NCBI RefSeq assembly: GCF_900142805.1 | Contig: NZ_FRCF01000003.1 | Coordinates: forward strand, 1 to 64,000 | DNA from: Lacicoccus alkaliphilus DSM 16010 | Lineage (GTDB): Bacteria; Bacillota; Bacilli; Staphylococcales; Salinicoccaceae | Length of the DNA: 64,000 nt | Reading direction: 5' to 3' | In this document: in pieces, positions 8,658 to 18,190 of the stretch | Position numbering within the stretch: position 1 is the stretch's first letter | Layout: every line of letters begins with the position of its first letter | Notes under the pieces: generated by a model | The model's input: only the letters and a program-made list of their open reading frames with translations | Told to the model about the DNA's origin: nothing | The model's database searches: none | Position numbers and translations under genes: made by a program

Positions 8658-11600
8658 TTACTTATCCGATTTCTCATCTTTCATTTTATCTATCAACTTC
8701 TGCATCTCTTCAAGATGATCTTCCCGTGACGTCCCATCATCAAATTCTTCAATTTTCGGGGCATCCTCATCATCCGTACCTTGATAGTCATCATCTGAAT
8801 CTTCCGTTGGGTCCGGTCGCTCTGCCTTACGTTTGTTGGCGTCGATTTCCTTCTGGGTGATGACCTGGCCGTCCGGCGTCACATACTTTTTATGCATGTG
8901 ACGGGTCTCCTTATCGATATAACTGTAGAAGATGGGTATGACGAACAGTGTGAATATGGTGCTGCTCACAAGTCCGCCGATGACGACCGTACCCATTGGT
9001 GCAATCATATCCCCGCCTTCCCCGAGTCCGAGTGCAAGCGGAAGCATACCGAGTGCAGTGGTCAGGGCGGTGATGACGATCGGTCTGAAGCGGTGCCGTA
9101 CGCTCAGTTCAAGTGCTTCCAGTGTAGGCATGCCCTTTTCCTTCTGCTGGTTCGTGTAATCCACAAGCAGTATGGAATTGTTGACCACGATGCCGAGCAG
9201 CAGGATGATACCGACGAAAGCAACCACGCTCAAAGGACTGTCTGTGATGAACAGGGCCGCCATGACCCCGATGATGCTGAGCGGCATGGCGATGATGACG
9301 ATGAACGGATGCCTGAATGATTCAAATTGGGCCACCATCACAAGGTATATGAATATGATTCCAAGGATCAGGGCGAGCAGCATCTGCGGCAGGGCATCCA
9401 TAAGCATTTCCAAATCTCCGCCGATTGAGTAGGATGTCTCATCGCTGAAGTCCGCGTCAGCTACGATATTCTCCACATGGTTGCCGGCCTGATCAAGTGA
9501 CATGGCTGAAGAATAGCTCACCAGCAGCTCGCTTGTCTGCTCTCCGTCATTACGGTTGATGACTGGAAGGATTTCGGCCTCCTCTAGGTCCGCCACTTCG
9601 CTGATTGCCATGTACTCGCCTTCATTGTTCGGTATTTCAATATCTTCGAAATTCTCAAGGTTTTCCCGGTATTCGCGGGGATACATGACGATGACGGAAA
9701 GGTAATCACCGTCCATTTCCACAGTGGAAGCGGAGACACCGTTTGAAGCATCGTAAAGGGCCGAGCCGATTTCAGCGGGCTGGATGCCGTTCTCCCTTGC
9801 CGCCTGTCTGTCCACGACGACCTGCATCTCTTCGACCATATCTTCACGGCTGGACGACACGCTGCCTATATCTGCATCGTCCTCCAATTCCCCGATGATG
9901 ATCTCCTCTGATTCAATAAGACGTTCCGGATCATCATCCGATATATTCAATGTCAGTGTATCCGGCTCAGAGCCCATCCCTGTCTGGGACATCGGGCTCA
10001 CATTGATTTCGGCTGATTCATCCAGGGCTTCTATGTCATTCTCAATACTGTCGATGAATTCATTCGTGGTGATGCTGCGGTCCCCCGCACTGACGAGTGT
10101 CGCAGTGATCATGGCCCTGTGCGGTTCTTCCGTCATGGACATCATCTGCTGGGATCCGACATTGCTCAGATAAATATCCACTTCATCGTGACCGGCGAGT
10201 TCCTCCTCGATGTCTTCGACAAGTTCGAGGGTCTCAGAATAAATCGTGCCCTGCTCTTTTTCGACTTCGATTGTCAGCGCGCCTTCATCGCTTTCAGGCA
10301 TCAGTGTCAGCCCTTTGACATATATGCCGTAGATTCCGGTGGCGAGCAGCAGGCCAGTGGCGATCAGCACGATCAGGCGATGCTGGAGCGTCCAGTGTGA
10401 AAGTCTGCCCAATAATTTCATATATGGTCTTTGACTTCTTGCTTCTTCAAGGTCTTCCTTTGGTGCAGTCAGCACGCGGCTTGCAATCATCGGTACGACA
10501 GTCAGTGCAACGAAGAGCGATGCGAATAAACTGAAGACCACCGTGATGGCCAGCGGGGTGAACAACTGGCTCACCAGACCGGTGACGAATACGACAGGCA
10601 CAAAAACGGCACCTGTGGTGATGGTCGCTGCAGTGATTGCGGAGGCGACCTCTTTTGTCCCGTCTCCCGCCGCCTTTTTGGGATTCTTGCCCATTGAAAG
10701 GTGACGGTATATGTTCTCGATGACGACGACCGAATTGTCGATGAGCAGCCCGATCCCAAGGGCAAGGCCCCCGAGCGTCATCAAGTTGATGCTGATATCA
10801 GTGAAGAACAATAAGGCGAATGTCGTGATCACCGAAAACGGTATGGCCAGGCCGATGATGAGAGGTGCTTTCAGGTTTCTCAGGAAAGCGAATAAAACCC
10901 CCATTGCGAGCACTGCACCAAGAATCAGTGATATGAAGACACTGTTGATTGCAATGTCGATGAACTCACCTTCATCATATAGAACTTCGACATTCAGGTT
11001 GCTGAATTCGTCTTCTTCCAGCTTCTCATTCAAAACCTCATTGAATTCGTTATTCACATTCGATGCATTCGCATCGGAAGAAAGCATCACATCGATGGAT
11101 AAGGCATCTTCCTGGTTCAACCTTGTAATGATGTTGTTCTCTTCTTCACCAATGGAAACCTCAGCCACATCCTCTACAGCAAGTGACCCACCATCAGGGA
11201 GATCGGTGATGACAAGTTCCTGCAGCTCTTCGACCCCGTCGATGGTGCTGACTGTCCGGGTGGTGATCGCCTGTCCGGCCTCTTCATCCATTATCGTCGT
11301 GTTGGGTATCGTCATGTTGTTGGCTTCGATGATTCCGGCCACATCACTTTGTGAAAGGCCGACTTCGGAAAGTGCATCAGTATCGAGCACGACCTGGATT
11401 TCCTCGGTGACTGCACCATTTTCGCTGATTGATGCGACCCCTTGAATATTTTCAAGTTCCGAAATCAAATCATCGACCTGGTCCTGATACTCAATGATCT
11501 CTTCCCCGGCTGATGTGGCAGCCAACTGGATACTCGGCAGCATTGATATGTCGAACTCGAGGAATACAGGATCCCCTGCCTGTTCAGGAAGATCGACCCC

Positions 11601-11939
11601 GTCCAGTGCCCGGGTGATATCACTTTCAACTTCATCTATCGTCATATCGTAGCCGAACTCCATGATGATGACGGAAGAGCTTTCCTGTGACTGGGAGGAT
11701 ATGTTGGTCAGTCCGCTGAGGGACGACAGCTCCGATTCTATCGGTACAGTGACATCCTCCATCACTTCTTCAGGGCCTGCGCCCTGGTAAGTCGTTGCGA
11801 CTGCGGCAACGGGCGGATTGATATCCGGCATGAGCTGCAGGGGCAGCCGTGTAAATGATACGGCTCCGACCAGCAGCAGGATGAGCATGACTACGATGGT
11901 GAATTTGGGGCGCCTTATGGAAAAATCCGATATTTTCAA
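8658..11939 (-). CDS. RND-family efflux permease (SwrC/AcrB-like)
   Basis: Inner-membrane exporter of 1093 residues with the standard RND layout: TM1 at about 13-33 (FTIVVMLILLLVGAVSFTRL), a large extracytoplasmic loop, a TM2-6 bundle containing GIGLLIDNSVVVIENIYRHL with the proton-relay Asp, a second loop, and a TM8-12 bundle. A hydrophilic C-terminal tail of about 80 residues is very acidic (DPTEDSDDDYQGTDDEDAPK). Gram-positive members such as SwrC export surfactants or drugs without an outer-membrane channel. The initiation codon is TTG (11937-11939), preceded by AAGGAG. It is divergent from a TetR-type regulator, which probably represses it. Confidence 0.94.
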   Translation of the reverse strand: MKISDFSIRRPKFTIVVMLILLLVGAVSFTRLPLQLMPDINPPVAAVATTYQGAGPEEVMEDVTVPIESELSSLSGLTNISSQSQESSSVIIMEFGYDMTIDEVESDITRALDGVDLPEQAGDPVFLEFDISMLPSIQLAATSAGEEIIEYQDQVDDLISELENIQGVASISENGAVTEEIQVVLDTDALSEVGLSQSDVAGIIEANNMTIPNTTIMDEEAGQAITTRTVSTIDGVEELQELVITDLPDGGSLAVEDVAEVSIGEEENNIITRLNQEDALSIDVMLSSDANASNVNNEFNEVLNEKLEEDEFSNLNVEVLYDEGEFIDIAINSVFISLILGAVLAMGVLFAFLRNLKAPLIIGLAIPFSVITTFALLFFTDISINLMTLGGLALGIGLLIDNSVVVIENIYRHLSMGKNPKKAAGDGTKEVASAITAATITTGAVFVPVVFVTGLVSQLFTPLAITVVFSLFASLFVALTVVPMIASRVLTAPKEDLEEARSQRPYMKLLGRLSHWTLQHRLIVLIATGLLLATGIYGIYVKGLTLMPESDEGALTIEVEKEQGTIYSETLELVEDIEEELAGHDEVDIYLSNVGSQQMMSMTEEPHRAMITATLVSAGDRSITTNEFIDSIENDIEALDESAEINVSPMSQTGMGSEPDTLTLNISDDDPERLIESEEIIIGELEDDADIGSVSSSREDMVEEMQVVVDRQAARENGIQPAEIGSALYDASNGVSASTVEMDGDYLSVIVMYPREYRENLENFEDIEIPNNEGEYMAISEVADLEEAEILPVINRNDGEQTSELLVSYSSAMSLDQAGNHVENIVADADFSDETSYSIGGDLEMLMDALPQMLLALILGIIFIYLVMVAQFESFRHPFIVIIAMPLSIIGVMAALFITDSPLSVVAFVGIILLLGIVVNNSILLVDYTNQQKEKGMPTLEALELSVRHRFRPIVITALTTALGMLPLALGLGEGGDMIAPMGTVVIGGLVSSTIFTLFVIPIFYSYIDKETRHMHKKYVTPDGQVITQKEIDANKRKAERPDPTEDSDDDYQGTDDEDAPKIEEFDDGTSREDHLEEMQKLIDKMKDEKSDK

Positions 11940-11989
11940 AATGTTTCTCTCCTTGTATATATGCGGTAGTTTATTTTAAGTAATAGCCG

Positions 11990-12006
11990 ACAACGTGTTG
12001 TACAAT
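11990..12006. promoter_or_regulatory. Candidate operator between RND exporter and TetR gene
   Basis: Two overlapping inverted repeats, ACAAC-GT-GTTGT (11990-12001) and TTGTACAA (11998-12005). On the minus strand TTGTAC (12003-11998) followed after 17 bp by TACTTA could be the RND promoter, which the palindromes would overlap. Placement fits autorepression plus repression of the exporter by the TetR protein. Inferred from position and symmetry only. Confidence 0.5.
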
Positions 12007-12078
12007 ACTAAATAATAAGCAAATCACCGGCGGCTTTCAATAAACAATCTTCGGTGATATGTCGAAAGGAGCAGAGTT

Positions 12079-12669
12079 ATGTCGAAAATGAGTCAGACTG
12101 AAGTGACACGAAGTAATTTGATGGAAGCATTTTGGGAATTATATAAAGAAAAGCCGCTGGCCAAAATCACGGTCAGGGAAATCACGGACAGAGCAGGGTA
12201 TAACCGCGGCACTTTTTATGCCTACTTCTCTGATGTATACGAAATTCAGGAAGTCTTCAAGAATTCCCTGATTCCGGAAAGGGATATGATCATCGGCCAC
12301 CTTAAGCACCTGGATGAAGACAACGCAGGGGTATTTGAATCCTTTGATAAGACGAATGAATATATCAGGAGGAACTGGGAGAAGATTGCGGTCATGGTCG
12401 GGCCGGAGGGCGACCCCGGATTCATATATGAATTCAAAAAGGAGATCAGGGAAATGATCATGGGTTACGTAGAGGAAATCGGCATCCGGGAACCGGAGAA
12501 GTTCGAATATATCATCGAGTACCAAATCTCCGCCTATATCGGCATATTTCAGCTTTGGATTGAAAGGTGCGGCCGATTTGATGAAAAGACACTTGCAGAA
12601 ATCATGGATGAAGTGGCAAACAAGGGTGCCAAAACGCTGATGGAAAGTATGTTGAATGACAAATCATGA
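12079..12669 (+). CDS. TetR/AcrR-family transcriptional regulator
   Basis: Protein of 196 residues with an N-terminal helix-turn-helix at about residues 27-48 (ITVREITDRAGYNRGTFYAY), the standard TetR pattern, and a divergent ligand domain. The ribosome site AAAGGAG precedes ATG 12079. Divergence from the RND exporter across a 140-bp gap holding palindromes makes it the likely local repressor, relieved by an exported compound. The leader also contains a spaced inverted repeat ATCACCG / CGGTGAT at about 12022-12059. The stop codon lies within the shared terminator. Confidence 0.9.
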   Translation: MSKMSQTEVTRSNLMEAFWELYKEKPLAKITVREITDRAGYNRGTFYAYFSDVYEIQEVFKNSLIPERDMIIGHLKHLDEDNAGVFESFDKTNEYIRRNWEKIAVMVGPEGDPGFIYEFKKEIREMIMGYVEEIGIREPEKFEYIIEYQISAYIGIFQLWIERCGRFDEKTLAEIMDEVANKGAKTLMESMLNDKS

Positions 12670-12709
12670 AAAATCCCTATCCGGTGAGCATCCGGAAAGG
12701 GATTTTTCA
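12667..12709. terminator. Shared terminator of TetR and cardiolipin synthase genes
   Basis: TGAAAAATCCCT (12667-12678) pairs with AGGGATTTTTCA (12698-12709). Both stop codons (TGA) form the ends of the stem, a compact arrangement for convergent genes. Confidence 0.85.
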
Positions 12710-14191
12710 TAACAATGGTTCGATCAAGTTTGCGACGCCTTCTTTGAATTTGATCCACAGGCTCCTCTGTTCGTACCTTTCAATCGTCAGAGGCTCGCAA
12801 TCCTTAATATCCTCCTCAAAAATCTTCCTCTGCCGCACCGCTTCCCCGGAGTCATATATGAAAGCATTGATTTCGAAGTTGAGCAGAAAACTTCTGTTAT
12901 CTATATTGGTTGTACCGACAGAAACGATTTCGTCATCAATCATGACCATTTTGGGATGAAAGAAGCCGGGTGTATACAGATAGACATCGGCGCCCATCTT
13001 TGCCATGGCGCCCGCATTCGAGTAGGACCCCCAGTATACAAGCGGGTGGTCAGTAAAACTTGGCATCATTATATTGACTTTCACGCCGCTCAGAATCGCG
13101 ACATGGAGCGCTTCGGTCACAGCCTGATCCGGTATGAAGTAAGGCGATTGGATGTAGATGCTGTCCTGTGCACTGTAAATCATCTTTAAATAACCATATT
13201 TTATTTCCTGGTGCGTTTCGTCCGGACCGCTTGAGGAGATCTGCATCGCGGTATTCCCGTCGTGTGTATCGTCCGGAAAATATTTTTCTTCATATTCCAT
13301 CGGCAAGTGGTTGTTATGCGAGTTCCAATCCATCATGAAACGGAGCTGCAGAGCCTGGACGGCGCCTCCCGTCACTCTCAGGTGGGTGTCCCGCCATGCC
13401 CCCATCTTCGGGTCCCTGCCGAGATACTTGTCCGCAACATTGCTTCCGCCGATATATCCGATTTGACCGTCGATGACGACGATTTTACGGTGGTTCCGAT
13501 AGTTCATGCGGGGGTTGATGAGCGGCATCCAGCTTGAAAAAAAAGCCTCCACGGCACCCCCGGCCTCTTCTATGTCCTTGAAATGCCTGAGTGCAAGTGA
13601 CCTTGACCCGATGTCGTCATATAAGATCCTGACCCTTACCCCTTCCCTCTGCTTCTTCAGCAGGGCATTGTAGATCCGGGTTCCGATATCATCAAGCTTG
13701 AAGGCATAGTATTGGAAGTTGATATGATCTTCAGCAGCTTCTATATCTTCCAGCATGGCATCGAACTTATCATGCATGTCGGTAAAAGTCGTAATCTCAT
13801 TATTAGTGGTGATGAAAGATTGATTGTTGTGAAGGAGCATATGAATCTGCTGCTTATGTTTTTCAGCCACGGGATCCGTAAAATCGAGAGCATCGTCACT
13901 GATTTTTTCCAGCTGCTCGGTAACAAGATCTTCAAGTTCAATTTCCTGGGATTTATCCATTTTGAAGATTTTATCACTGCGGATGGTGCCGCCGAACAGG
14001 AGGTAAAGTAAGAATCCGATGACCGGCAGGAAAAATAGTACGAGCAGCCATGCCCATATACTCTGGGCACTGCGCCGCTCAAGGAAAATCATACCGATGG
14101 CCAGTACAAAGTTGATGCCGAAAACCAGGATCGTTACGACGGTCACGATCAGGGGACTGTCAAGTAAGCTGTATAAAACTCCTGCATCCAT
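12707..14191 (-). CDS. cls: Cardiolipin synthase (phospholipase D superfamily)
   Basis: Membrane enzyme of 494 residues joining two phosphatidylglycerol molecules to cardiolipin and glycerol. Two N-terminal membrane helices (LIVTVVTILVFGINFVLA and WAWLLVLFFLPVIGFLLYLL) are followed by two PLD domains with HKD motifs: HRKIVVIDGQIGYIGG and HPKMVMIDDEIVSVGTTN. The length matches bacterial ClsA. The start at ATG 14191 (MDAGVLYS) has GGAGG 11 nt upstream; the longer open frame to 14233 adds residues not seen in the family. Cardiolipin content changes with salt stress in this group, which fits a halotolerant host. Confidence 0.93.
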   Translation of the reverse strand: MDAGVLYSLLDSPLIVTVVTILVFGINFVLAIGMIFLERRSAQSIWAWLLVLFFLPVIGFLLYLLFGGTIRSDKIFKMDKSQEIELEDLVTEQLEKISDDALDFTDPVAEKHKQQIHMLLHNNQSFITTNNEITTFTDMHDKFDAMLEDIEAAEDHINFQYYAFKLDDIGTRIYNALLKKQREGVRVRILYDDIGSRSLALRHFKDIEEAGGAVEAFFSSWMPLINPRMNYRNHRKIVVIDGQIGYIGGSNVADKYLGRDPKMGAWRDTHLRVTGGAVQALQLRFMMDWNSHNNHLPMEYEEKYFPDDTHDGNTAMQISSSGPDETHQEIKYGYLKMIYSAQDSIYIQSPYFIPDQAVTEALHVAILSGVKVNIMMPSFTDHPLVYWGSYSNAGAMAKMGADVYLYTPGFFHPKMVMIDDEIVSVGTTNIDNRSFLLNFEINAFIYDSGEAVRQRKIFEEDIKDCEPLTIERYEQRSLWIKFKEGVANLIEPLL

Positions 14192-14311
14192 GGGCTGCCC
14201 ACCCTCCTTAAGTATGAGACGTGCATCATTCAAAATTCCATCATTCCACTTATACCCTTTTTATGAAACACGCATGTATACCGGCAAGATGGACATCCAT
14301 CCGGCATGACG

Positions 14312-14340
14312 AAAGGCCGGGGTCGAACCCTCCGGCCTTT
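14312..14340. terminator. Hairpin between cls promoter region and OYE gene
   Basis: AAAGGCCGG (14312-14320) pairs with CCGGCCTTT (14332-14340). A T-run follows on the plus strand; on the minus strand, where the OYE gene ends at 14350, the run is TTTCG. Confidence 0.6.
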
Positions 14341-14349
14341 TTCACCAAA

Positions 14350-15480
14350 TCATCCGTTCAGCCTGGGAAGAGGATAAAATCCATTATAAAGCTGTTCCCA
14401 TAAAGCCACCGGCAATTCGTACCGGTCTTCCCGCTCCGGGTCGAAAATGTTGTTTATCCTGTCTTCCCTGCCGGCCTTGATTTTGCCGACGAAGTTGTGA
14501 TCGAGAAGCAGGGCCCTCCCGAGCCCGATGAGTTCCATATTACCGCTCTCAATCGCACCAAGTGCCTGATCGGCTGTGAAGACCGAGCCGATGCCGATCA
14601 AAGGCATGCGGCCGTGGGTCCATTCATGGAGGAGTGCGATGCGTTCTTTTCCTCCGTACTTTCCTGTACGGACCTTTGAGTGCACGTCCCCGAGGGAGGC
14701 GTGCAGATAATCAAGCGGCTTTTCAGTCAATTTCCTGATGAGCACTTCCGTGATTTCCATGTCGATGCCCGGTGACTGTGATTCTTCGGGTGAGAACCTG
14801 TAACCGATGATGAAGTCCTCATCAGCATATTCCTCCTTCGCTTCCAGCACCTCATCCGTCACCGCCATCGCAAACGCATAGTGGTCCTCCCCCCATTCAT
14901 CGTTGCGCCTGTTGAAATGGGGGGAGACGAACTGATGGATGATATAGTGGTTTGCACCGTGGATTTCGACGCCGTCAAAACCGGCTTCGACTGCCCTTTT
15001 TGTGGCATCACCGAAAGCTTTGATCGTTTCCTGGATTTCTTCTTCCGTCATTTCACGTGAGTGATGCGGCTCGGTTTCATCAAAACTCCGCATCGTGATC
15101 GGGCTCGGCCCGGCAGAGTCCGAGTCCGGGGTCAGCTTCGGCTGCGCCTGGACGCCGCCGTGATGAATCTGGAGGATCGCCTTTGCGCCGTTCTTCTTCA
15201 TTTCATCCGCTAAATTTTTCAGCCCTTCGATATCCGAATCGCGGACGACCGAGGGCTGCCCGGGGAAGGATTTACCCAGGTCGGTCACATTGGATGCGGC
15301 TGAGATGGCCATCCCGACATCTTTGGACCGCTTACCCATGTATTCGATCTCCTCGACGGAAGCGGTGCCGTCCTCATGTGAGGACACGTGTGTGAGCGGT
15401 GCGAGTACGAATCTATTTTTAAGTTCAGCCCCGTTCGGGAGCTGCAGCGTTTTAAACAATGGCTTATATTTATCGTTCAT
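14350..15480 (-). CDS. NADH:flavin oxidoreductase, old yellow enzyme family
   Basis: FMN-dependent TIM-barrel ene-reductase of 376 residues. N-terminal LPNGAELKNRFVLAPLTH, the substrate-binding HGANHYIIHQFVSPHFNRR, and C-terminal IGIGSVFTADQALGAIESG with LIGLGRALLLD (phosphate-binding loop) are clear OYE landmarks. The physiological substrate is unknown; members reduce activated C=C bonds. ATG 15480 follows AGGAGG by 12 nt; the open frame to 15534 lacks a ribosome site. A paralogue lies at 27976-29127. Confidence 0.9.
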   Translation of the reverse strand: MNDKYKPLFKTLQLPNGAELKNRFVLAPLTHVSSHEDGTASVEEIEYMGKRSKDVGMAISAASNVTDLGKSFPGQPSVVRDSDIEGLKNLADEMKKNGAKAILQIHHGGVQAQPKLTPDSDSAGPSPITMRSFDETEPHHSREMTEEEIQETIKAFGDATKRAVEAGFDGVEIHGANHYIIHQFVSPHFNRRNDEWGEDHYAFAMAVTDEVLEAKEEYADEDFIIGYRFSPEESQSPGIDMEITEVLIRKLTEKPLDYLHASLGDVHSKVRTGKYGGKERIALLHEWTHGRMPLIGIGSVFTADQALGAIESGNMELIGLGRALLLDHNFVGKIKAGREDRINNIFDPEREDRYELPVALWEQLYNGFYPLPRLNG

Positions 15481-15562
15481 TTTATCATCGTTCCTCCTCA
15501 TTGAATTTTCATGGTCATATACTTGTACTACCATTACATACCCGCATAGCTCATACTCAAAA

Positions 15563-15591
15563 ACACCGCCCCCCGGCAGGGGGAGCGGTGT
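15563..15591 (-). terminator. Terminator after the betaine-binding lipoprotein gene
   Basis: ACACCGC plus a C-run (15563-15574) pairs with GGGGGAGCGGTGT (15579-15591) with one bulge. GTTTTTG follows on the minus strand. Confidence 0.65.
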
Positions 15592-15606
15592 CCTCTGTTT
15601 TGCATC

Positions 15607-16527
15607 TTATTGTGCGGGCTCGAGATCTTCAATGGATTCGATGTCCATATATTCAGGTACCACGATACCATTCATCGTATCGGTCGAATTAGGGCCGAGG
15701 TCTTCAAAATCACCTTCATGTTCTTCATAATGGTGGCCCTGCGTCACAGGCAGCCATGGGGCGACCGTTGCATCGGCTTCACCATTTGCGATGGCCTGGA
15801 AAACCACTGCCGGATCCACGTCGGTGACGGTCACATCATAACCGATTTCTTCAAGGACCGTACGGACCACCTGTGCCGAGGCGACTTCGGATTCCCAGGA
15901 CATTGAAACCAGCTCAAACTGCTCGCCGTCTACCATTTCAATCCCTTCAACCCATTCTTCCACAACCTCACGGTTGTCATCCACCCAGGCTTCGGCAGCT
16001 TCGGGGTAGGTGCTGTCTTCACCGTCGTACATGACCTGTTCCATATCTTCAAGCTCCCAGTGGAATCTGTCGAGCATCTGATAAGCTTCAGGCATATCCT
16101 CATCCAGCCCGAGTCGGACGATGGTATGTACATCTTCAGTTTCACCCATTGCGCCTTCAGGATCTTCAAGGTACTTCAAATCAAATTCCACGAATTTGTA
16201 GTGCGGAGACCAGCCCGTGATCAAAATGGGAGCCTCATTCTCGATGGAATCCCGGAGGACTGACATCATCCCGCCGGTGGAACTTTCTTCAAGGGTCCAC
16301 CCGTCCAGGTTGTCATAAGTATCCAAAGTGTTGTAGGCAAGCTCCGTGATGCCCGCCCCGGGCTCTATGCCGTGGATCGTGTAGTCCACCGCTTCACTGA
16401 CGCCTGCCTCTTCACCGTTGCCGCCCCCGTCTTCCCCGGCACCTTCATCACCATTGCCGCAGGCTGCCAGTATCAAAATTGATGCGAATGCTGTAAACAG
16501 ACTGAAAAACTTTAGGTTACTAATCAA
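15607..16527 (-). CDS. Glycine betaine/choline-type ABC transporter binding lipoprotein
   Basis: OpuAC/ProX-type lipoprotein of about 306 residues. The lipobox L-A-A-C is followed by a Gly/Glu-rich linker. The periplasmic-binding type II fold is recognisable from TGWSPHYKFVEFDLKYLEDP and ATVAPWLPVTQGHHYEE, whose aromatic residues would form the quaternary-amine box. GGAGGGG lies 3 nt before TTG 16527; an ATG at 16539 contains the same ribosome site and is a less likely start. No ABC ATPase or permease gene is adjacent, so it must serve a system encoded elsewhere. The ligand could be betaine, carnitine, choline or proline betaine. Confidence 0.88.
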   Translation of the reverse strand: MISNLKFFSLFTAFASILILAACGNGDEGAGEDGGGNGEEAGVSEAVDYTIHGIEPGAGITELAYNTLDTYDNLDGWTLEESSTGGMMSVLRDSIENEAPILITGWSPHYKFVEFDLKYLEDPEGAMGETEDVHTIVRLGLDEDMPEAYQMLDRFHWELEDMEQVMYDGEDSTYPEAAEAWVDDNREVVEEWVEGIEMVDGEQFELVSMSWESEVASAQVVRTVLEEIGYDVTVTDVDPAVVFQAIANGEADATVAPWLPVTQGHHYEEHEGDFEDLGPNSTDTMNGIVVPEYMDIESIEDLEPAQ

Positions 16528-16728
16528 AAACCCCTCCATGATCTGAAAATTTTTTAAAATTTGTATACACCAATCAGACTATCATAATGAGGTCTGCCGT
16601 CAAGCTGGCGGAATCTCTTCCTCCATTTCATGCAGGAAGAGATGAGACGTTACAAACCATGCCGGGATGATATAATTCCGGTAGTGGTCCAATGAGCACA
16701 AATCATAAAAAATTGCAGGTGATGCGGC

Positions 16729-18015
16729 ATGGCAAAGATTGAAATTGGAAAAAATGACTTTATGGTTGATGAACCATTGAATATCAGGGTGTATACTTCA
16801 GAACCAGGACAGCAGATCACCATACGGATGGAGATGACCGACGATGAAGGCAAAACCTTCCTTTCCCAGGCAGATTTCATCTCGGATGAAAGTTCTGTAA
16901 TAGATTTGAACACGGCAGTACCGATGAACGGCAGTTACAATCAGGCCGACGGCAGCGGTCTGCTCTGGTCCATGACGGGTAAAAAAGGGGGGCAGGATGA
17001 TTATTTCGTCAAAAAGTCGGATGAAGATCTGGAAGCCGGTATATATGTGATGACGGAGGACGAAATCCTGGCGACGGCAGTCCTCACATTACAATTTAAA
17101 AATGATTTGACCGAAATGATTGAAATTGAAGACCCTGATATCAAAGGGAGACTGTATGCGCCTGCAGAGGACGGCAATTACCCTTCCGTCATGATCCTGG
17201 GCGGTTCGGACGGCGGAAACGAGGCACATGCAGCATCTTTTCTTGCAGGCAAAGGATACCTGGTCCTCGCTTTATCCTACTTTAATGACGACGGATTGGG
17301 TGAACACCTTGAAAAAGTGGATATGGAGTATTTTAAGAAGGCGTCCGATTTCCTCGCCGGGCACGCAAAAAGCAACGGTAAAGTGAATCTGATCGGATAC
17401 TCGAAAGGCGGGGAGCTCGCCTTGCTGCTCGGCCGGACATTCAATGCATATCAGTCGATCGTCGCCGGTGCAGCATCGAATTATGTCACTTCGGGTATGA
17501 AGGGCGGTATATTCGCCCCCGTTCCCGGCTGGATGCTGGACGGTGAACCGCTGCCTTATTTAAAGATGAAGTTCCCGGTCAGCTTCATGATCTCCACGAT
17601 CACCAACTACATCAGGAAGCGGCCGATGTATTTCCTTGATATATGGAAGAGGTCCCTCAGCAGGAAAAAAAGCTCTGAATATAAAATTGAAGTGGGTGAA
17701 ATCAGCGCACCCCTCATGATGATTTCAGGCGGTGAGGACAAGTTATGGCCCTCTGCCGTTTTCAGCGAAGAAATGATGAAAGAAAGGGAGAATGAAGGTG
17801 ATGTTTTCCTGACCTATGAAAATGCAGGCCATTTCATTGCCTTCCCCTACAGTTTTCATCAACTGCCATCAATAGTCCATATGAACCTCGACGGCATGGT
17901 GATAGACTTCGGCGGCACAAAGCAGGATAATGCCGAGGCGGCGAAGAATACGCTCACAGAGATACTGTCATTCTTAAAAAAGAATAATTCCGGTAAAAGT
18001 GATTTTTCGAAGTGA
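16729..18015 (+). CDS. Acyl-CoA thioesterase / BAAT-type alpha/beta hydrolase
   Basis: Protein of 428 residues with an N-terminal immunoglobulin-like acyl-CoA thioester hydrolase/BAAT domain (about 10-125) and a C-terminal alpha/beta-hydrolase domain. A triad can be read: Ser225 in GYSKGGE, Asp337 in SGGEDKLWP, His368 in NAGHFIAFPY. In animals this family hydrolyses acyl-CoA or conjugates bile acids with a Cys or Ser nucleophile; bacterial members are uncharacterised, and a Ser nucleophile favours hydrolysis. ATG 16729 follows GCAGGTGAT, a moderate ribosome site. It stands alone and is followed by the hairpin element at 18018. Confidence 0.85.
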   Translation: MAKIEIGKNDFMVDEPLNIRVYTSEPGQQITIRMEMTDDEGKTFLSQADFISDESSVIDLNTAVPMNGSYNQADGSGLLWSMTGKKGGQDDYFVKKSDEDLEAGIYVMTEDEILATAVLTLQFKNDLTEMIEIEDPDIKGRLYAPAEDGNYPSVMILGGSDGGNEAHAASFLAGKGYLVLALSYFNDDGLGEHLEKVDMEYFKKASDFLAGHAKSNGKVNLIGYSKGGELALLLGRTFNAYQSIVAGAASNYVTSGMKGGIFAPVPGWMLDGEPLPYLKMKFPVSFMISTITNYIRKRPMYFLDIWKRSLSRKKSSEYKIEVGEISAPLMMISGGEDKLWPSAVFSEEMMKERENEGDVFLTYENAGHFIAFPYSFHQLPSIVHMNLDGMVIDFGGTKQDNAEAAKNTLTEILSFLKKNNSGKSDFSK

Positions 18016-18017
18016 AT

Positions 18018-18188
18018 GGGATGGGGACATACGTCCTGAAAAGATATGATGTTTCACACAGAATAGATGAAATCCGTACGTCAGACTCCTTGGGGAACAA
18101 CATCAGCGTAAGACAACAGGCTTACGCGGTGCCCCGGAAAAGCTGACGTACGGATTACCTTTTGTGAGATATTTATGTCCCGGCCCCC
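18018..18188. repeat. Nested inverted-repeat element (MITE-like / structured RNA)
   Basis: Four inverted repeats are nested around one centre: GGGACATA (18024-18031) with TATGTCCC (18174-18181); AATCCGTACGTCAG (18071-18084) with CTGACGTACGGATT (18143-18156), 14 bp perfect; GGGG (18092-18095) with CCCC (18132-18135); GCGTAAG (18106-18112) with CTTACGC (18121-18127). The outer right end TTTATGTCCCGGCCCCC closely matches TTTATGTCCCAGCCCCC at 286-302 beside the IS1182-type transposase. Intergenic repeats with GGGNTGGGACA-like ends are known in staphylococci. It lies between convergent genes. Confidence 0.7.
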
Positions 18189-18190
18189 GT

